This document shows, in pieces, positions 17,924-26,474 of a stretch of DNA of 51,124 nucleotides (within the stretch, counting starts at the first letter, position 1; every line of letters begins with the position of its first letter). The stretch is from CAZYJR01 sp964647905 (lineage in GTDB: Bacteria > Desulfobacterota > DSM-4660 > Desulfatiglandales > HGW-15), in the NCBI GenBank assembly GCA_964647905.1, contig CAZYJR010000027.1, positions 1 through 51,124 on the forward strand, given 5' to 3'. The position numbers and the translations under genes are program-made. The notes under the pieces are model-generated. The model saw nothing but the letters and a program-made list of their open reading frames with translations. It searched no databases and had not been told where the DNA came from.

Positions 17924-18511
17924 ATGGTTGAGAATGAACCCAAGGACATAAGCCGGTCCGGTGAGGCGCCAGCCGGAGAGCCGGGTGAAGGGCTCCTGGC
18001 AGAGGTCCGCAGTCTGGTCCTGCCTTGCATCCAGTGCGGTACGTGTACCGGGTCCTGCCCGAACGCCTTTGCCATGGACTACACCCCCCGCAGGCTGTGG
18101 CTGATGGTGATGAGGGGTGAGGCGGACGAGGTCTTTGACAGTCAAACCTTCGCCCTCTGTTCTTCCTGCTACACCTGCACCCTGCGCTGCCCGAGGGGCA
18201 TCCGGGTGACCGAGGCAATGGCCGCGCTCAAGCGGGCCGCGGTGAAGCTCCGGCCGGAACGGTTCAAGCCGAGCAACGCCTTTTACACCAGCTTTATGGA
18301 GAGTGTGCGGCGGCACGGGCGGGTGAGTGAGATGGAGTTCATGCTCTTCTACTTCCTGCGCCGCAAGAACCTCTTCATGCCCTTCAGGTTCGCACCCCTC
18401 GGCCTGAAGCTCGCGGCCAGGGGAAAGATAAAGCCGGGCGTCCCGGGCAGGAAGACCTCAGAACGACTGGAGCCCATATTCCGTAAGGTGGAGGAATTGG
18501 AGGGTCTCTAA
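17924..18511 (+). CDS. hdrC: HdrC-like iron-sulfur subunit
   Basis: 195 residues from ATG 17924, GGAGGAGG upstream; the frame extends 19 codons further but without a better start. Two cluster motifs: CIQCGTCTGSCP at about 37-48 and CSSCYTCTLRCPRGI at about 79-93, as in HdrC, which links HdrA and HdrB. The C-terminal helix-rich part (FMESVRRHGRVSEMEFM) is also typical. Its stop shares one base with the start of hdrB (TAATG), the usual HdrC-HdrB coupling. Confidence 0.9.
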   Translation: MVENEPKDISRSGEAPAGEPGEGLLAEVRSLVLPCIQCGTCTGSCPNAFAMDYTPRRLWLMVMRGEADEVFDSQTFALCSSCYTCTLRCPRGIRVTEAMAALKRAAVKLRPERFKPSNAFYTSFMESVRRHGRVSEMEFMLFYFLRRKNLFMPFRFAPLGLKLAARGKIKPGVPGRKTSERLEPIFRKVEELEGL

Positions 18512-19377
18512 TGAAGTATCTCTATTACCCCGGATGCTCCCTTGAGGGGACGGCCCTGGAGTACGACGCCGGCACCCGGGCCTTGCTGGGGGCGGCCGGG
18601 GCCGAGGTGGTGGACCTGGAGGATTGGACCTGCTGCGGGGCTACGGCGGCCCGCCCGGTCAGCCGTCTCCTGGCCTTGGCCCTTTCCGCCCGCAACCTGG
18701 CCCTGGCAGAGGCCCAGGGCCCCGGCCTCGATCTCCTGGTCCCGTGCAGCGCATGCTACTTGAACCTGAAGGCCGCGGAAGAGGAGGTGAAGTCGGATCC
18801 TCGAACCGCGGCCGCGGTCAGGGAGATCCTCGCCCAGGCGGGTCTCGGGTTCAAGGGGCTCGTGCGGGTGAGGCATCTACTGGACGTGCTTACCCGGGAC
18901 ATGGGGCCGGAGCACCTGCTTCCCCGAGTCAAACGCCCGCTCAAGGGGCTCAAGGTGGCGCCCTATTACGGGTGCCAGTGCCTCCGCCCCTACAGGGTCT
19001 TCGACGACCCCGAGGCCCCTGTCTCCATGGAGGGCCTTATAGCGACGGCCGGCGCGGAAGTTCATCAATGGACCATGGGGGCCCGGTGTTGCGGTGGGTC
19101 CCACATGACCACCAAGCCGGACATAGGCATCGAGCTGGTGGCCGACATCCTCGAGGCCGCCCGCGGTGCGGATGCGCTGGTCAGCGTCTGTCCCATGTGC
19201 CAGATGAACCTGGAGGCATACCAGGAAAGGGCTTCGGCGGCCCGGGGCCTGGACCTCGGAATCAACGTCCTGTACCTTCCCCAGCTCCTGGGCTTGGCCC
19301 TGGGACTCCCGGGCCGGGACCTCCGCCTCGACCTGAACCTGTCCCTTGACAAGCATTTCCTGAAACAGGCCGCCTAG
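18511..19377 (+). CDS. hdrB: HdrB-like subunit with two CCG domains
   Basis: 288 residues, the normal length. Two cysteine-rich CCG repeats: YYPGCSLEG, WTCCGATA, PCSACYLNL in the first and YYGCQCLRP, RCCGGSHMTT, CPMCQMNLEAYQ in the second. In characterised HdrB these bind two non-cubane [4Fe-4S] clusters that reduce a disulfide. In bacteria without coenzyme M the disulfide partner is unknown; DsrC-like proteins have been proposed, but none is encoded here. Both CCG motifs are intact, so this should be catalytically competent. Confidence 0.92.
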   Translation: MKYLYYPGCSLEGTALEYDAGTRALLGAAGAEVVDLEDWTCCGATAARPVSRLLALALSARNLALAEAQGPGLDLLVPCSACYLNLKAAEEEVKSDPRTAAAVREILAQAGLGFKGLVRVRHLLDVLTRDMGPEHLLPRVKRPLKGLKVAPYYGCQCLRPYRVFDDPEAPVSMEGLIATAGAEVHQWTMGARCCGGSHMTTKPDIGIELVADILEAARGADALVSVCPMCQMNLEAYQERASAARGLDLGINVLYLPQLLGLALGLPGRDLRLDLNLSLDKHFLKQAA

Positions 19378-19391
19378 GCGGAAAACGACCC

Positions 19392-21701
19392 ATGGCCCTG
19401 GACCGGATAAAAGGACTTTGGCACAGGCTGGTTTCCAAGCTCATCCTCACCGTGGGCCTGAGCATCCTGGTGGGGATCTCGGCGTGGTCCTATTACAATA
19501 TCCGCTATAAGGTCGACGAGACCATGCGCAACCTCGCCGCCGAGGCGGACCGCTTGAGCACCACCATAAAGCTCGGCACCCACTATGCCATGATGCTCAA
19601 CTCCCGGGAGGACATAGCCGAGACCATACGAAACATAAGCCGCCAGCCCGAGATCAAGGCCATCCGAATATACAACAAGGCCGGGCAGATCACTTACTCG
19701 GACGACCGCCGGGAGATAGGCCGCACCACCAACATCAAGGACGAGGCCTGCTATGTCTGCCACGGCACCGACCCGCCTCTGGTCCAACTGGACCTCTCCG
19801 AGAGGACGCGCATTTTCCATTCCGACGAGGGCACCCGCCTGCTGGGGATCCTGAGTGCCATATACAACGAGCCGGGCTGCGCATCGGCCGACTGCCACGT
19901 CCATCCCGAGGACAAGAAGGTCCTGGGCGCCCTGGACGTGGTCCTCACCCTGGCCCCGGCGGAAAAGGAGATCTCCGCTTACACGAACCGGACTATACTG
20001 GGCGCCTTCATGGTCCTCTTGATCACCTCCCTGGCGGTGCTCCTGTTCGTGCTCCGCTTTGTCAACCGCCCGGTGAGCAGGATGATACTGGCCACACGGC
20101 GGATCGCCGGGGGCGATCACGACGTGCGGGTGGAGGTCGATCAGGCCGACGAGATGGGTCAGCTCGCCGATGCCATCACCTCCATGGGCGGGGAGATAGC
20201 CCGTAAGCAGGCGGCGCTGACCAAGCAGCGCAAGGAGTACCAGAACCTGTTTGAGCTGGTTCCCTGCATAATAACGGTCCAGGGCCGGGACTATCGCCTG
20301 ATCAATTACAACCGGGAGTTCTCCGAGAAGTTCGATCCGGTTTCCGGGGACTACTGCTATCACGCATACAAGGGCCGCGAGAGCAAGTGCGAGCCTTGTC
20401 CGGTGGAGAAGGTTTTTGAGGACGGAGAGATCCACCGCAGCGAGGAGTCCGGCTACCAAAGGGACGGGACCATGAGCCACTGGATCGTGATCGCCTCGCC
20501 GGTCTGGGAGGATTCCGGCCGGATCGATGCGGCCATGGAGATCAGCCTGGACATAACGGACAGGCGGCTCCTGGAGCAGGAGCTGGAGAAGTCCGAGCAG
20601 AAATACCACGCCATATTCAACAATATCCCCAATCCGGTGTTCGTACTGGACCCCGATTCCCTGGAGATCCTGGACTGCAACGAGAGCATGTCGCCGGTTT
20701 ACGGATACGAGCGGCCGGAGCTCCTGGGGAGGTCCTTCTTGGATCTTCACGACCCCGAGGAAAGGGAGCATTACGCTGAATCCCTGAGGAGCTCCGAAGT
20801 GCTCAACCGCGTAAGGCACCTGCACAAGTCAAGGCGTACCATTTTCGTCAACATCCGCATATCCCCGTCCGAGTACCCAGGGCACAAGGTGCTCCTGGTG
20901 ACCACCAGCGACATCACGAAGCGGCTGGAGACCGAGGAGCAGCTAGCGCAGGCAAGCAAGCTCGCCACTCTCGGCGAGATGGCCACCGGGGTCGCCCACG
21001 AGCTCAACCAACCCCTCTCGGTGATCAAGACCGTATCCAGCTTCTTCATGAAGAAGATTAATGCAGGGCAGGAAATAGCGTCCGACACACTCCGGCAGAT
21101 GCTCTCCAAGGTGGATACCAACGTCGACCGGGCTACCAAGATAATCACCCACATGCGCATATTTGCCAGGAAATCCGCGTTGAAGCTCGGCCGTATCCAA
21201 GTGGAGGACGTGCTGGAGCGGTCATTCGATATCTTCAAGCAGCAGCTCAAGGTAAGAGGCATCGAGGTGGTGCGCGAGTTTGAGCCCGATCTCCCCCCGG
21301 TCTTGGCAGACGCCGATCGCCTGGAGCAGGTCTTCATCAATCTCCTGATCAACGCGCGCGACGCCATAGAGGAGCGCTGGGAGGGCGTGGAGTGCGGCCC
21401 GGGCGAGAAGACCATAACCATCCGGACCCGACGCCGGGGCCGCTATGTCGCCGTGGAGGTGGAGGACACCGGGCCGGGCATCGCCCCGGGCTACCGGGAC
21501 AAGATCTTCGATCCCTTTTTTACCACCAAGGAGGTGGGCAAGGGTACCGGGTTGGGCCTTTCCATCAGCTATGGTATTGTAAAGGACTGCGGGGGTGACA
21601 TAAGGGTGGCGTCCAGGGAAGGCTCCGGGGCCTGCCTCTTGGTCCGTTTGCCCATTGCGGAGGAACAGGATGACTCAGAAGACCATACTGCTGGTGGATG
21701 A
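19392..21701 (+). CDS. Membrane histidine kinase with a periplasmic di-heme-type sensor
   Basis: 769 residues. Helix 1 at about 15-33, a periplasmic region to about 200, helix 2 at about 201-222, HAMP, PAS 1 (about 282-390) with a cysteine cluster (YCYHAYKG, CEPCP), PAS 2 (about 400-512), HisKA with H536 (GVAHELNQPLS), HATPase (INLLINARDAIEE, DTGPGIAPG, GTGLGLSIS). The periplasmic region has CYVCH at 120-124, a classic c-heme site, and CASADCH at 163-169, a CX4CH variant. It probably senses redox state or a heme ligand outside the membrane. It lies 14 bases after hdrB in the same operon. The ribosome site is weak. Confidence 0.9.
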   Translation: MALDRIKGLWHRLVSKLILTVGLSILVGISAWSYYNIRYKVDETMRNLAAEADRLSTTIKLGTHYAMMLNSREDIAETIRNISRQPEIKAIRIYNKAGQITYSDDRREIGRTTNIKDEACYVCHGTDPPLVQLDLSERTRIFHSDEGTRLLGILSAIYNEPGCASADCHVHPEDKKVLGALDVVLTLAPAEKEISAYTNRTILGAFMVLLITSLAVLLFVLRFVNRPVSRMILATRRIAGGDHDVRVEVDQADEMGQLADAITSMGGEIARKQAALTKQRKEYQNLFELVPCIITVQGRDYRLINYNREFSEKFDPVSGDYCYHAYKGRESKCEPCPVEKVFEDGEIHRSEESGYQRDGTMSHWIVIASPVWEDSGRIDAAMEISLDITDRRLLEQELEKSEQKYHAIFNNIPNPVFVLDPDSLEILDCNESMSPVYGYERPELLGRSFLDLHDPEEREHYAESLRSSEVLNRVRHLHKSRRTIFVNIRISPSEYPGHKVLLVTTSDITKRLETEEQLAQASKLATLGEMATGVAHELNQPLSVIKTVSSFFMKKINAGQEIASDTLRQMLSKVDTNVDRATKIITHMRIFARKSALKLGRIQVEDVLERSFDIFKQQLKVRGIEVVREFEPDLPPVLADADRLEQVFINLLINARDAIEERWEGVECGPGEKTITIRTRRRGRYVAVEVEDTGPGIAPGYRDKIFDPFFTTKEVGKGTGLGLSISYGIVKDCGGDIRVASREGSGACLLVRLPIAEEQDDSEDHTAGG

Positions 21702-23277
21702 CGAAGAGGACATCCGTTCCGTGGTGGGTATGGCGCTGGCGGATATGGGCTACCGGGTCCTGACCGCTGAGAACGGCAGGGAGGGTCTGCGCCTGTTCAG
21801 CGAGGAACGCCCCCCCATAGTGGTGACCGATATCAAGATGCCGGACATAGACGGCGTGGATCTCCTCAAGAAGATGAAGGACGAAGACCCTGACACAGAG
21901 GTGGTGATGATAACGGGTCACGGTGACATGGAAACGGCTATAGAGAGCTTTCAGCACGAGGCCACGGACTTCATCACCAAGCCGATCAACGTGACCGACC
22001 TGGAGGCCGCTCTCCAGAGGGTGGAGGAGCGAATAAGCGCCAGGGAGCGGTTGAGGGAGTATACGCACTCCCTGGAGGGCATGGTCTACGAGAAGTCGGA
22101 GAAACTGGCCAACCTGGAGCGGCTCCTGGAGGAAGGGAAGGAGCCGCGGATAAGGGGGGTCATAGAGAGGTTTCAGAGCCTGTTCGACGATCTGCCTTGT
22201 TACGTGGCCGTAATGGACGAGCAACTGGTGCTCACGGCCATCAACCGCAAGTTCCGCAGGGATTTCGGCGAACGCTGCGGGGAGACCTGCTACCGGGTTC
22301 TCAAGGGCGTGGACGAGCGGTGCCCGGAGTGCCCCGTGATCGCCACCTTGGAGACCGGGGAGAGCCGGGAGGGGGAGGCCGAGATAATCGCGCCGGACGG
22401 ATCCAGCCGCGAGGTCCTTGTATGGACAGCCCCGGTGAGGGCGGCATCCGAAGCCCCTACGCACGTCCTGGCACTTTACACGGATATGTCCCAGATCCAG
22501 AAGGTGCAGGATCACTTGAGCTCCCTGGGGCTGATGGTCGGGTCCATCTCCCACAGCATCAAGGGGATGCTGACCGGCCTGGACGGGGGCATGTACATGC
22601 TGGACTCCGGGCTCCGCAAGGACAATCACGAGCAGATCCAGGAGGGGCTGAGCCTGGTCAAGCAGATGGTAGGGCGGATTCGAAACATGGTCCTGGACGT
22701 CCTCCTCTTTTCCAAGGACAGAGACGTGAAAAAGGAGTGGACCCGGGTGGCCGATTTCGCCGAGGACGCGGCCAAGGGGGTGAGGCCGCTGCTGGAGGAG
22801 CACGGCATCGCCTTTGAGTTCGAATGCCCGGAAAATGCCGGGGGATTCGAGGTGGACGCCGGCTTGCTGAGAACGGCCCTGATCAATGTCCTGGAAAACG
22901 CCGTGGACGCCTGCATAGAGGATGAAGGAGCCCGGGACAGGCACCGGATCGCATTGCGGGTTCAGCCGGGGCGAGAGGAAGTGGTCCTCGAAGTCCGGGA
23001 CGACGGGGTGGGCATGGACCGGGAGACCAAGGAGCGGATGTGCACCTTGTTCTTCTCGTCCAAGGGGAGAAAGGGCACCGGCCTGGGTCTCTACATCACC
23101 AATCGCACCGTGGAGCAGCACGGGGGGGCCATGGAGGCGGATTCCGCACCGGGGCTGGGGACCGCCCTCAGGATCCGGATTCCCCGAAGGGCCCCGGCAG
23201 CCGAGGCCGAAGCACCCGATGAGGGCATGCCGGAGGAGAGTCCCGGGGGCCGAACCCCGGGGGAAGGAGGTATGTGA
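21670..23277 (+). CDS. Receiver-PAS-histidine kinase hybrid
   Basis: 535 residues from ATG 21670 with GGAGG at 21659-21663; the start lies inside the end of the kinase gene before it (32-base overlap). Receiver at about 5-120 with D10-D11, phosphoacceptor D54 (VTDIKMPDIDG), T82 and K104. PAS at about 165-280 contains C203, C207, C218 and C221. HisKA has H295 (SISHSIKGM), then HATPase (LINVLENAVDACI, DDGVGMD, GTGLGLYIT). No membrane segment. The domain plan matches the kinase at 5369-6913. It could take phosphate from the heme kinase and act on the receivers of this operon. Confidence 0.9.
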   Translation: MTQKTILLVDDEEDIRSVVGMALADMGYRVLTAENGREGLRLFSEERPPIVVTDIKMPDIDGVDLLKKMKDEDPDTEVVMITGHGDMETAIESFQHEATDFITKPINVTDLEAALQRVEERISARERLREYTHSLEGMVYEKSEKLANLERLLEEGKEPRIRGVIERFQSLFDDLPCYVAVMDEQLVLTAINRKFRRDFGERCGETCYRVLKGVDERCPECPVIATLETGESREGEAEIIAPDGSSREVLVWTAPVRAASEAPTHVLALYTDMSQIQKVQDHLSSLGLMVGSISHSIKGMLTGLDGGMYMLDSGLRKDNHEQIQEGLSLVKQMVGRIRNMVLDVLLFSKDRDVKKEWTRVADFAEDAAKGVRPLLEEHGIAFEFECPENAGGFEVDAGLLRTALINVLENAVDACIEDEGARDRHRIALRVQPGREEVVLEVRDDGVGMDRETKERMCTLFFSSKGRKGTGLGLYITNRTVEQHGGAMEADSAPGLGTALRIRIPRRAPAAEAEAPDEGMPEESPGGRTPGEGGM

Positions 23278-23633
23278 TGGCCAAGAAGATCCTGGTGGTG
23301 GAGGACGATCCAGCAGTGGTCAAGTATCTGAAGACGCTTTTCGAGGACAATGGATACGAGGTCATGGCCGCTGAGGACGGATCCGATGCATTGGACATGA
23401 TGGACCGGACCGTGCCCGACCTGATCACCCTGGACCTGCAGATGGACCGGGTATGGGGGACCCAGTTCTACAGGAAGATGAGCAAGAACCCCCGGCTCAA
23501 GGACATCCCCGTGATCGTGGTAAGCGGCCTGGCCAGGCCGGAGCTGGCCATCCGCAAAGCTGCGGCCGTAGTGAGCAAGCCGTTCGACCCGGATAAGCTC
23601 CTGGGGATAGTGCGGGAGCATATCGGGGAATGA
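23277..23633 (+). CDS. Single-domain response regulator (CheY-like)
   Basis: 118 residues. VVEDDPAV gives the acidic pair D10-D11, the phosphoacceptor is D53 in LITLDLQMD, and VVSKPFDP gives the lysine. There is no output domain, so it acts by phosphotransfer or protein binding. Its ATG overlaps the preceding TGA (ATGTGATG) and follows GGGAAGGAGG at about 23260-23270. It seems to be the last gene of the Hdr operon; a GC-rich bulged hairpin without a T-run follows at about 23637-23660 and may end transcription. Confidence 0.88.
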   Translation: MAKKILVVEDDPAVVKYLKTLFEDNGYEVMAAEDGSDALDMMDRTVPDLITLDLQMDRVWGTQFYRKMSKNPRLKDIPVIVVSGLARPELAIRKAAAVVSKPFDPDKLLGIVREHIGE

Positions 23634-23703
23634 GGGGTCCCGCGGTTTGCCGGGCCCTGAGCCGTGAGGCCGCCGGGGAGATTCGGTCAAAGGCTGGGAA
23701 AGG

Positions 23704-25413
23704 ATGGAAAACGCCCGCGTTGCAAAGCTGTTGAATGAAATCGCCGATTTGCTGGAGCTCGAGGGGGCCGACCAGTTCCGAGTGCGCTCCTACCGGAGTG
23801 CGGCGCGCACCATAGATGATCTTCCCGAGAGACTGCAGGACATGGTCTCCAGGGGAGAGGACCTCACCGGGCTCCCCAATGTAGGGAAGAGCACGGCCGG
23901 CAAGATCCGGGAGATACTGGACCGGGGCACCTGCAGGAGGCTGGAGGATCTGCGCAAGGAGGTCCCCCAAGGGCTCGTGGATCTCCTGAGGGTCCCCCGG
24001 CTGGGGCCCAGGAAGGCCGCTCAGCTCCACCAGGCCTTGGGGGTGAGTTCGTTGGAGGATCTGAGGAAGGCGGCCGAGGAGGGCAGGATCAGGGGCCTCC
24101 CGGGCATGGGGGCCAAGACCGAGGAGAACATACTCCGGGGACTGAAGACCCTGGCCTCGGCAGCCGGACGCATCCTTTACCACACCGCCGCGCAGTATGC
24201 GGCCTCCCTGGGAAGGCTCCTGCAAGAGACGGGCTCGGTGGAGCAGTGGGCGGTTGCGGGCAGCTTCCGCCGGGGGAAAGAGACCGTGGGCGACCTGGAT
24301 GTCTTGGTTCAGACAAAGGCCCGGGGGGAGGTTGCGGGCCGGGTGGCCGGACACGAGACCGTGGCCGAGGTGCTGGGGCGCGGGGAGGAGAAGGTGAGCA
24401 TCCGGCTGGAAAGCGGGCTGCAGGTGGATATCCGCTTCTTCGATCCCTCCTCCTTCGGCTCGGCCCTGGCCTATTTCACGGGGTCCAAGGCCCATAACAT
24501 AGCCCTCAGGAAGCGGGCCCAGGCCAAGGACTGGAAGCTGAACGAGTACGGCCTCTTCAAGGGAGAAGTACGCCTGGCCGGGGCCACCGAGGAGTCGGCC
24601 TATCACCGGCTGGGCCTGCCCTGGATCCCCCCGGAGCTGAGAGAGGACCGGGGGGAGGTGGAGGCGGCCGAAGAGGGCCGGCTCCCTGAGCTGGTCTCTA
24701 TGGATCACGTCAAGGGTGATTTTCACTGCCACACCTCCCGCACGGACGGCAAGAACGACCTCGAGGAGATGATCGCAGGAGCCCGGGAGAGAGGTTATCG
24801 GTTCCTGGCCGTGACCGAGCATTCCAAGGCGGTCTCAGTGGCCGGGGGCCTGGACGAGGACGCTGTCAGGGGGCATGCCGAGCGCATCCGGGAGCTGGAC
24901 CTGGAGACACCTGATCTGAAGGTCATGACCGGAATAGAGGTGGACATACTCAAGGACGGGTCCCTGGACCTGGACGAGAAAGTGTTGGCGGACCTGGACT
25001 GGGTGGTGGCAAGCGTCCATTCCTACTTTGATATGGATAGGGACGCTATGACCGGCCGCCTACTGGCCGCGGTGAGAAGCGGCGTGGTCCATTGCCTCGG
25101 CCATCCCCTGGCCAGGATCATAGGGGCCAGGGACTCAGTGGACTTTGATATGGAAAGGGTCTTTGAGGCATGCCGGGAGGAGGGCGTGTCCCTGGAGATA
25201 AACGCCCAGCCGGACCGGTTGGATCTCCCCGACATCCAGGTAAAGATGGCAAAGGAGCTCGGCTGCCGATTCGCCCTGGCCACGGACGCCCACAGCCTGG
25301 CCGAGCTCGAGTTCATGCGCTACGGGGTCATGGTGGCCAGGAGGGGATGGCTGAGCCCGGCGGATTTGCTGAACACCCAGGACCCCGAGGAGGCCGCCGG
25401 GGAATGGCTTTGA
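23704..25413 (+). CDS. polX: DNA polymerase X family with PHP exonuclease domain
   Basis: 569 residues, typical of bacterial PolX, a gap-filling repair polymerase. Helix-hairpin-helix segments (LTGLPNVGKSTAGKI, about 54-68; LLRVPRLGPRKAAQ; LPGMGAKTEENI) precede the nucleotidyltransferase core GSFRRGKETVGDLDVLV (about 182-198, two metal-binding aspartates). The PHP domain follows with FHCHTSRTDG, AVTEHSKAV and HCLGHP, all metal-ligand histidines present. This should give both polymerase and 3'-5' exonuclease activity. It begins 70 bases after the Hdr operon, but is functionally unrelated to it. Confidence 0.93.
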   Translation: MENARVAKLLNEIADLLELEGADQFRVRSYRSAARTIDDLPERLQDMVSRGEDLTGLPNVGKSTAGKIREILDRGTCRRLEDLRKEVPQGLVDLLRVPRLGPRKAAQLHQALGVSSLEDLRKAAEEGRIRGLPGMGAKTEENILRGLKTLASAAGRILYHTAAQYAASLGRLLQETGSVEQWAVAGSFRRGKETVGDLDVLVQTKARGEVAGRVAGHETVAEVLGRGEEKVSIRLESGLQVDIRFFDPSSFGSALAYFTGSKAHNIALRKRAQAKDWKLNEYGLFKGEVRLAGATEESAYHRLGLPWIPPELREDRGEVEAAEEGRLPELVSMDHVKGDFHCHTSRTDGKNDLEEMIAGARERGYRFLAVTEHSKAVSVAGGLDEDAVRGHAERIRELDLETPDLKVMTGIEVDILKDGSLDLDEKVLADLDWVVASVHSYFDMDRDAMTGRLLAAVRSGVVHCLGHPLARIIGARDSVDFDMERVFEACREEGVSLEINAQPDRLDLPDIQVKMAKELGCRFALATDAHSLAELEFMRYGVMVARRGWLSPADLLNTQDPEEAAGEWL

Positions 25414-25477
25414 CCCGCAGCCGGTTTTGAGCTATAAGATCGGTCCCGTGGTACCCATGGTGGAGGAGGGAGACTGC

Positions 25478-26395
25478 ATGTTGGAGAAGCGAAGCGTATA
25501 CCTGAACGGGGAGTTCCTGCCCTGGGACCGGGCTACGGTCCACGTGATGAGCCACAGCTTCGGCCGGGGGTCGGCCGTGTTCGAGGTCCTGAGCTGCCAC
25601 GCCACCCCCGATGGCCCGGCCGTATTCAGATTGGACCGCCACCTGGATCGGCTTTTCAGGACCGTGGGGCTGGTGGGCGCCTCCCTACAACTCTCAAGAG
25701 AAGAGCTCACCCGGGCGGTATTGGAAGCAGCGGGCCGGAACAGCCTCGGTGAAGGTTTCATCAAGGTGGTGGGCTACTACTCCAAGCCCGCCTTTGAGAT
25801 CCTGCCCCCCAAGGAGCCCCTGGACCTGGCGATCTTTGCGGTGGACCCCAAGGAGGACCTGGGGGGACAGGGCTTCCCCTTGGAGCAGGGCACCAGGGCC
25901 TGCGTCTCCAAGTGGAGGAAGCTCCACCCGGAGACCGTTCCCGTGGAGGCAAAGGCCGCGGCCAACTACCTCAACGGGATGATGGCCAGGGCCGAGGCAA
26001 GGGACAGGGGGTATGACCACGCCATAATGCTGGACACCCAGGGCTTTGTAGCCGAGGGCGGGACGGAGTCCTTGTTCCTGGTAAGCGACGGCGCCCTCCT
26101 GACCCCGGCTTCGGGGACGGTGCTCCGGAGCATCACCAGGCTGTCCGTCCTGGAGATCGCCGGAGAGGAAGGCCTTGCAGCCCGCGAGACGCGCATCCCA
26201 CCCGAAGGGCTCTACACGGCCGAGGAGCTCTTCTTCTCAGGCACCCCCCACAAGGTCCTGCCGGTCAGGCAGATGGAGGACCGAACCTTGAGCCCGGTCC
26301 CGGGGCCGGTGAGCAGGCTGCTCTCCGAGGTCTTCACCGAGATCCTGGCCGGCCGGGACCAGCGGTTCAAGGATTGGCTGTTCCTTGTGGATTGA
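25478..26395 (+). CDS. Class IV aminotransferase (branched-chain or D-amino-acid type)
   Basis: 305 residues from ATG 25478 with GGAGGAGGGAG upstream. PLP fold type IV signatures: YLNGEFLPWDRATVHV near the start, catalytic lysine K159 in VPVEAKAAANYLNG, and GYDHAIMLDTQGFVAEGG followed by the TVLRSITR phosphate loop. This fits IlvE-like branched-chain aminotransferases or D-alanine aminotransferases; 4-amino-4-deoxychorismate lyase is less likely. Substrate cannot be decided by eye. It is 64 bases after polX and may be read from the same transcript. Confidence 0.85.
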   Translation: MLEKRSVYLNGEFLPWDRATVHVMSHSFGRGSAVFEVLSCHATPDGPAVFRLDRHLDRLFRTVGLVGASLQLSREELTRAVLEAAGRNSLGEGFIKVVGYYSKPAFEILPPKEPLDLAIFAVDPKEDLGGQGFPLEQGTRACVSKWRKLHPETVPVEAKAAANYLNGMMARAEARDRGYDHAIMLDTQGFVAEGGTESLFLVSDGALLTPASGTVLRSITRLSVLEIAGEEGLAARETRIPPEGLYTAEELFFSGTPHKVLPVRQMEDRTLSPVPGPVSRLLSEVFTEILAGRDQRFKDWLFLVD

Positions 26396-26474
26396 GTGCT
26401 CCTCCCGATTCCCTGGCCGGCGGAGTCCCCGTCTCATTCATCGCTCGGCTGTCATCCGGTGGCTTGAAACGAAG

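Noticed and set aside
19374..20825. A 483-codon antisense frame inside the heme kinase gene
   Set aside because: Same codon-bias effect; no ribosome site or recognisable motif, while the sense protein is clear.
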